Assembly (NCBI RefSeq): GCF_016808335.1
Contig: NC_053150.1
Location: forward strand, 48,602,119 to 48,666,118
DNA: 64,000 nt
Reading direction: 5' to 3'
Source: Panicum virgatum
Lineage: Eukaryota; Streptophyta; Magnoliopsida; Poales; Poaceae
In this document: positions 58,118 to 64,000 of the stretch, in pieces
Layout of the letters: the number at the start of each line of letters is the position of its first letter
Numbering within the stretch: the first letter of the stretch is position 1
Program-made: the position numbers and the translations under genes
Notes under the pieces: model-generated
The model's database searches: none
The model's input: the letters and a program-made list of their open reading frames with translations, nothing else
What the model was told of the DNA's origin: nothing

Positions 58118-58923
58118 GGCTCCTCACGTGGAATCGCGGTACAGTCATGTCATCGCTCACTCATGCCATCCTGTGTACGGCCAGGTTTTTTTTTGAGGGG
58201 CTACTGCCAGAATTAGTTATCTGAACATGCACCGGTAAACAAGAGAATTATGTCATGGCTCGAGCACCAAACAATTGAAGAGAGGCAGCAATAATTCTGG
58301 TAAAATAACAGCATTTCCTGCATGATTGATCTGAAGACAGGTCTGCACGCACAAATCATCTCCCAATTATCAGCAGGGGCCCCTCGGCCATCTTGTGCTT
58401 GCAGCATCACCCTTATGCCATGGCAACGTCACGGCCAGATCGGAAAAAGATCAAAAGCGCCCCGGCCACCGAGGTCTACACCCCCACGATCTTCCCCAAG
58501 ACTTTTTACCACCACTCGTCGATGGCTGACAGCCACGAGTGGAGACTTCGAGCGGCCCTCGGGAAATTAAAAAGAGCCGCCGGGCGCCGTTCCGCCGGTT
58601 ATACGGACGGTCCACTGGTGCTGGCGCACATAGCTGCTCTGTTTCGAGATGCGTGAATTGGGGGGTTTCGTTTATTTTTTTCCAAAGTATACGGTGTCAT
58701 GGAATTGAGGAATACGGAGCGTAGGGTCCCGCAAGCGGATTAAAGAAAAAAGAAGTAAACAAGAACTCGGCTTCTTGTAGCCCACTCATCGAAATATCTA
58801 GAACAGCGGTACTGTGCAGCTACTAAAGAAGTAAACAAGGACTCGATTTCTTGGAGGCCGCTCCTCGAAAGATCTGGAACATGGGTACTGTGCAGCTGCC
58901 CACTAATCTCGCACCTCAACGCC
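58118..58923. other. Upstream region of the FRS gene
   Basis: No supported gene. Two degenerate tandem copies of about 76 bp (AGAAGTAAACAAGRACTCG at 58751 and 58827) end just before the FRS start and may belong to its promoter or 5' UTR. The open frame at 58420-58656 has no recognised domain. Confidence 0.5.
58751..58902. repeat. Two diverged tandem copies of about 76 bp before the FRS gene
   Basis: Each copy runs from AGAAGTAAACAAG to ..GTACTGTGCAGCT. The copies differ at about a dozen positions, so the duplication is old. Confidence 0.85.
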
Positions 58924-61900
58924 ATGGGGGAGGAAGGGGGTTTCGCAGGCACATTCGATCTGGAGCTTTCGCCGATGGGTCCCGGGCTTATCGGCGAGGA
59001 AGAACCCGTACCTGGGGGGAGAATCGAATGGGCATGGAAGAACAGGTACGCCAAAGCACAATCTATGGTTGGAGTTGAGTTCATCGGATCTTTGTTCGGG
59101 TGCTTCACGAATTATTGATATCTTTGCTGAAGTGAAATTCGAAACTTCCTTTGTTTTCCCGGTAATGATTTGCTTTGGTTCGAGATTGGCAATGGTTTTT
59201 TTTGGCCACTGCAGGGGTGGTTGGTTGATTCTTTGTTTGTTGATTAGCCAATGTTGTAATTACGTGCTCCATCCACTTGCAGCGAACAAGTGGACCTTAA
59301 TGCTCCAACTACAGGGCTGCTTAGCTCTGTAGTCATCGATTTAAACGAGGAGCCGTCAGGGGATCTTAATGCAGTGTTGATGGAAGCCCAGGGAGAAGTT
59401 CCAGATGCTGCACGAATGGACAAATCGGATGTGCAAGAGGGATTAGAAAGGTACAATCTGCATCTGCACTATTGTTTGTTTTCCTGTAAAGATTGTGGTT
59501 TTCAGATGGCAGTGGTGCATCTTTAATTTGGTGCTGATTGATATATTTTCACATCATTGGGACAGTGAATCAAGTGCTGTATGTGATGTCTCTGAAGATA
59601 CCACATATGCGGGATATGAATCAGGAAATGAGCAGCGGGAGTCATCACTTGCCTCCAGCGATTTTACCAACAATGAGCATCTAGATGGAGGCAACCACAC
59701 AGCTGCAGTTCAAAGTAGACAGGGTTGGAAGAAAAGGTACTATTGGTTTGTCCTAAAAAAATGTTCCCGGTGATTACATAGGGTGCTTATATTTAGAATT
59801 ACTGTTGGCCTTTATTTTGCAGACCTCGAGTAGGACAAATTCCTGATGAGCAGGAAGAAACAACAATGAACCCAACAGCTCTTGAGAAAGCTCTGAAGAG
59901 CTATGCAATCCGGAAAAATGGCTTAGTTGTGCAACCTACTGTTGGTACTCATTTCGACTCCATGGCTGAAGCCTTCGAATTCTACAATTTGTATTCATGG
60001 CAAATAGGATTTGGTATCCGTTATGACCGAAGCCGTCGGAACAGCCAAAGAACCAAGACAATCCAGGATATTGTTTGCGGCTGTGCTGTAAGTTTCCCTT
60101 TCCATTTTTTTTCACATATGTCCTTTTCTGTCAGGAATACTATATTTTGTTAAATTGGACAGTAGTAACAATGTTCTTTGAACTGTACCCTCAATACATT
60201 TAGTTATTGTCATTGATTACATTGTTAGCTCCTAATAGAACATGCACTACTGTAGGGTAAACCAAGGAAGGAAAACAGCAGGTCATCACGTTGTGGTTGT
60301 CCTGCTATGATGCGTATAGCACGGTCTAATTCCGGGGGATGGTATGTTAAGGAACATATTGCTGAACATAACCACCAAATGTCACAGTCATTTGCTGAGA
60401 AACAACTGTGGAGATCGCACAGGCATATTGACACACACACGAAACGTCTCATCAAACATTTACGAGATAACAATGTCAATTTGAGCAAAGTGTTTTCTAT
60501 CATATCTAGTTTCTTTGGAGATTATGGGAATGCTCCATTTACTAAGAGGTCGGTGCGTTCGCTATGTGCTAAGATAGCTAGAGATAACGCAACTGATGAT
60601 ATAGGGAAGACCGTAGCTTTGTTCAGTAAGTTGAAAGAACAAGACCCCGACTTCACTTATAGTGTCCAGTTGGATGATAAATCTCGGGTTAGGACACTGT
60701 TGTGGACTAATGGACGCAGCAGAAGGCAGTATGCCTGTTTCGGCGATGTTATAACATTTGACACAACATACAAGACTAATCTGTATGACATGCCTTTCGG
60801 GCTGTTCATTGGAGTGAACAATCATTTCCAGAGCATAGTGCTTGGTGGCGTCCTTATGCGCAATGAGACAATCGAGTCGTTCAAATGGATCTTTACTGAG
60901 TTTGTACGCCTAATGGGGGGTAAACAACCTGTTACAATTCTCACAGGTATGTTTTTAATTTTCTTCATGTTCAACTACTATATGGTTTCCCATTGCATGC
61001 ATCCTCACATATATATATATTTAATGCAGACCAGAGCAAAGCCATGGAAGCTGCAATCAAAGATGTGTTTCCTGAAACCACACATAGATGGTGCAGGTGG
61101 CACGTGCTGCGCAAAGCAAAGGAGCACCTTGGTGATCTTTATACAAGAAGAAGTGGCTTCAAGCAGGAGTTCCACAAGATTATTAATAGCATGCTTACGA
61201 TTGAAGAATTTGAGTATGCTTGGCAACTTATGCTAGTCAAGTACAAGCTGCAGAATAATTCCTTCTTATCTCAGATTTATGAAAATAGATCCAAATGGGC
61301 AAAACCTTACTTCAAAGGGAAATTTTGTGCTGGACAAACAAGCACTCAACGCAGTGAGAGTGGGAATAGCATGCTGAAACGGTATGTTGGGAGTTCATGT
61401 CCAATGCATCAGTTCGTCCAGATGTATCAGCAGCTTCAGTTTGATCGGGAAGAGAAGGAGAGCATTGAAGAACAAGCTTCTAAATTGGTAAGTTGTACAG
61501 TAGGCCCCAAGTTGAATTCATTTACAACTTCTGAGTATGAGTGAATAATTCCATGGGTAATGGGTTGGCAATTTATTGCTTCCGCACAGGATGGGAGGCG
61601 TATAAAGTACAATATACCAATTGAAGCACATGCAGCACGCGTGTACACACGTGCGATGTATGAGAAGTTTGGACAACTTATATTTGAATCAGGTAATTTT
61701 GTTGCAACTGAGATTATCCCACACATGAGGTATAAAACAAAGCATGTCAGGGCTGACCGCCGTGAGAAATGGGAGAAGGTAGAATTTCAAATTGATGTCA
61801 TTAACAATGGTGGAGAGTATATATGTGAATGTGGGCTCGCGGAGCACATGGGAATCTTGTGCCCACACATTATTAGGGTGAGTAGCACAAATGTGGTTGA

Positions 61901-62596
61901 ATGTTATGAGCATGTGGTAATCATTCCTGAACATAACTTGCTTACAATGTTTAGTAAACTCTATATTGTTCATATGCTCAGGTGCTTATCCAGTATGGTG
62001 TTCAAGAAATTCCTCGGAAGCATATTGTGAAAAGGTGGACTATGAATGCAAGAGACATGTTGCCGCCACACCTGGAGCATTACCAAAAGGACAGGGCTGC
62101 TTTACATTCTCAGACCCTCCGGCATTCAAGCTTATATCTAGCTGCTCTAGAAGTGGTGGACCTAGGTGACTCAAACGTGAAAGCTTATGAAATTGCAATG
62201 AAACACCTGCTGCAAGCAAAATCAGAACTTCAGGAGCTGTCAGCTGAAAGAGATGGGCTATCATTGTTGGAGCAATGTGCTGATCAAAGCACTCGTGATG
62301 CTTGTGCTGCTCAACCTACTGAACCCAATGTGGCCAGTATGTATCCACCAGAGAGACTAAACAAACGTGGTAGACCGTCAAATTCTCGGGACAAGCCACC
62401 GTACGAGCAAGGCCGGAAAAGAGTCAGGTGTTACCGGACACAACAGGCAGCAGAGCAGTCCTTTGAGGTTGCAGGAACGACCACCAGCAGGAGGAAGATC
62501 ACATGCAGCAGGTGCAAGTTACCAGGACACACGAAGAACTCGTGCAAGGGACCGGCGCCCCCCGAATTCCTGCCATTGGATGGACAAATATGGTGA
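58924..62596 (+). CDS. FAR1-RELATED SEQUENCE (FRS/FHY3-FAR1 family) transcription factor
   Basis: Eight exons keep one open frame of about 925 codons: 58924-59045, 59283-59450, 59566-59736, 59823-60087, 60256-60946, 61030-61487, 61590-61877, 61982-62596. Domains in order: acidic N-terminus with two LN(E/A)-rich motifs (VDLNAPTTG, VVIDLNEEPSGDLN). Next is the FAR1 DNA-binding domain (EAFEFYNLYSWQIGFGIRYD to C-G-C..W-Y-V..EHNH). Then comes the MULE transposase-like domain (ITFDTTYKTNLYDMPFGLFI, TDQSKAMEAAIKDVFPETTH, WCRWHVLRKAKEHL). The SWIM zinc finger is CECGLAEHMGILCPH, and a C-terminal CCHC knuckle is CSRCKLPGHTKNSC. In Arabidopsis, FHY3 and FAR1 activate phytochrome A signalling genes; which process this paralogue serves cannot be read from sequence. 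No stop or frameshift is seen. The start ATG is the first in frame in exon 1. Confidence 0.9.
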
Positions 62597-63221
62597 AATG
62601 GAACCCAGTATCATATTTTGCTAATGTGATTGTAACTTTTGCTGGCTGCCTAATGGATGTATGACATGAAAATGTAATATCCATGTGACATAAACTGCAG
62701 TAATGGTCAGTGGCATTACTTTTGCGCTAGGTGTAATATGCAGTTGTCACTAATGTGTAGGCACTTCACCATGTGCACCTATGTCACCAACTGGACTGAA
62801 ATGCCTGATGAATGGAGCTTTTGCAACGCTGTTTGTCTGAAATCCCTGATATTACAGAATGACTCCATAGTATGAAATGCCTGATGAATGGAGCTTTTGC
62901 ATCGCTGTATGTAGCAATAGGTACCGTGCGACTGCTGTGAATCCATAGTATGAAATGCCTGGTGAATGGAGCTTTTGCAACGCTGTATGTAGCAATAGTA
63001 CCGTGCGACTGCTGTGAATCCATACTATGAAAGAGGGAATGTGCATTCCTGTAGACCCAAACGAAAAAACAACATACTTGGAGATAAACAATTGCAGGAA
63101 CAATTGAACCTTCAAGTGGCACCACGTGTCCGCGTAAAATACTAGCCCGGCCGGCCGCGCCTTCAGCCTTTTTTGAATCGACGAACCTTCCAGAACTAGC
63201 GTATCCCGCCCAAAGCTCCTG
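62597..63221. other. FRS 3' flank and intergenic space
   Basis: The 3' UTR of the FRS gene probably extends into 62600-62760. Tandem repeats follow (62797-63030), then a short unique stretch leading to the next promoter. Confidence 0.6.
62797..63030. repeat. Three tandem copies of a 76-78-bp unit
   Basis: TGAAATGCCTGATGAATGGA (or GGTGAATGGA) begins units at 62797, 62873 and 62951. The second and third also share GTACCGTGCGACTGCTGTGA. The first unit has diverged in its second half. Confidence 0.92.
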
Positions 63222-63228
63222 TATAAAT
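63222..63228 (+). promoter_or_regulatory. TATA box of the gene at the right edge
   Basis: TATAAAT about 40 bp upstream of the ATG at 63264. If used, the 5' leader would be only some 10 nt, so an upstream start or another promoter is also possible. Confidence 0.5.
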
Positions 63229-63263
63229 GTGCAATGGGAGCATTACGTTACCTGCTAGAAGTT

Positions 63264-64000
63264 ATGGAGCCTGAGGACTTTGCAAGCCTACTAGCAAACT
63301 CATCAGGAATTACAGGAAGCACACAAATCGCCAGTAGCACGTACGACCTACTTGCAAATGAGGTATATCTTTTCCATCCGCTGTGTAATTTTCATTTGTC
63401 ACCATAGCTGTTGTTGATGTTCTTTGCTTCGACGACTGTATGTAAGTAGATTGAGGCAGACGAAGAGGATGATTGGTTCCTAGAAATGGAGATGCCATGG
63501 CCTGGAATCGATGAAGTGGAAGAACAAATGATCATGAACCAGCGATCTATTTCCTCGGCTGTTGTTTCCGTGCATGATTCCGTGAGTACTAATCAGAACT
63601 CTTTTCTTCCCGATTGCACATTTGTTCGTTACCTCGGAGCAGTTCTAATTTAAATCTGTCCAAAATAGATGTCCGTCGTAGGACAACTTGTCGAAATCAA
63701 CGAGGATGATGCATCAGAGAACGTGCAACAGATTCAGGTAGTGTACCCGACCAAATTTGTTTAAGACCTTGTCTCCTATTTGCTGGCAACAGTCTAACCT
63801 CCCTACAGGATCACGCAATAGGAGCTGACGCACAATTCGCTATTGAGGAGGTTGGCGAACATGATCCTGCTGCAAGTAACGAGCAGGAGTCCAAGCTGCA
63901 GCCGGTCCACTTGATGCCTGACGATCGCTGCTCTTCTACTGGACCATCCAGGAAAAGGAGGGACGAGTACGAGGACGTCGATAGCAACTCACAGAAGAAA
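63264..64000 (+). CDS. 5' part of an unrecognised gene encoding an acidic, probably nuclear protein
   Basis: Four exons join in phase 0: 63264-63362, 63450-63581, 63669-63737 and 63809 to the window end, all with GT..AG introns. The product starts MEPEDFASLLANSSGITGST and continues with IEADEEDDWFLEMEMPWPGI, then acidic sequence. A basic cluster SRKRRDEYED near 63952-63980 could be a nuclear localisation signal. No conserved domain is visible in the 164 residues inside the window. The even phasing and clean splice sites argue for a real gene. It may be another transposase-derived regulator, as its neighbour is, but nothing here proves it. Confidence 0.6.

Noticed and set aside
58420..58656. 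Small open frame upstream of the FRS gene
   Set aside because: There is no recognised domain, no clear promoter and no similarity to repeats here; too little support to call a gene.

Overview
This window is nuclear DNA from a plant, almost certainly a grass (Poaceae) and probably of the panicoid type. Evidence: spliced genes with GT..AG introns, plant TATA boxes, and transposons of nearly every class typical of grass genomes (MULE, CACTA, hAT, PIF/Harbinger-like, Helitron, LINE, Ty3/gypsy, Ty1/copia, MITEs), stacked and nested in one another. No bacterial-style operon, tRNA, rRNA or CRISPR array was seen. Only one gene looks intact: a FAR1-RELATED SEQUENCE (FRS) transcription factor, itself a domesticated MULE transposase, at 58924-62596. 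A second, unrecognised gene starts at 63264 and runs off the right edge.

Layout. 1-1036: MULE transposase with its catalytic core deleted. 1177-3925: eight-exon plant mobile domain (PMD) gene with one in-frame stop. 4196-4351: long hairpin. About 4440-5236: LTR-like fragment. 5237-16265: LINE (minus strand) split by a Ty3/gypsy element at 6222-15528. That element keeps gag and protease, has no reverse transcriptase or integrase, and carries a spliced antisense PMD gene with its own TATA box. 16353-20660: 4.3-kb solo-LTR-like unit with a perfect CACCT duplication. 20996-21947: MITE-like element. 21985-22830: low-copy segment repeated at 47310-47820. 24238-33508: decayed Ty1/copia element. 33670-35390: Helitron helicase and RPA-like remnants. 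35585-37000: first copy of an intergenic module found again at 47897-50090 and 52930-53200. 37891-39471: MATH-BTB pseudogene broken by frameshifts and insertions. 39914-46911: CACTA element (TSD AAC) that lost most of its transposase but keeps a gene with a Ulp1-like C48 protease domain. 48622-49981: PIF/Harbinger-like element (TSD TTA) with a hAT MITE (TSD GCGGCCAG) inside. 54620-57321: internally deleted hAT element (TSD GTGCTGTG). 57461-58114: two adjacent MITEs. 58924-64000: the genic end.

How the parts relate. There is no pathway here; the logic is insertion history. Most element boundaries can be fixed to the base by target-site duplications. The most striking theme is that elements which lost their own mobilisation enzymes keep accessory genes: a PMD gene in a MULE, a second PMD gene antisense in a gypsy element, and a SUMO-protease-like gene in a CACTA element. 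The gypsy element is also about tenfold enriched in the hexamer GCCGAT/ATCGGC.
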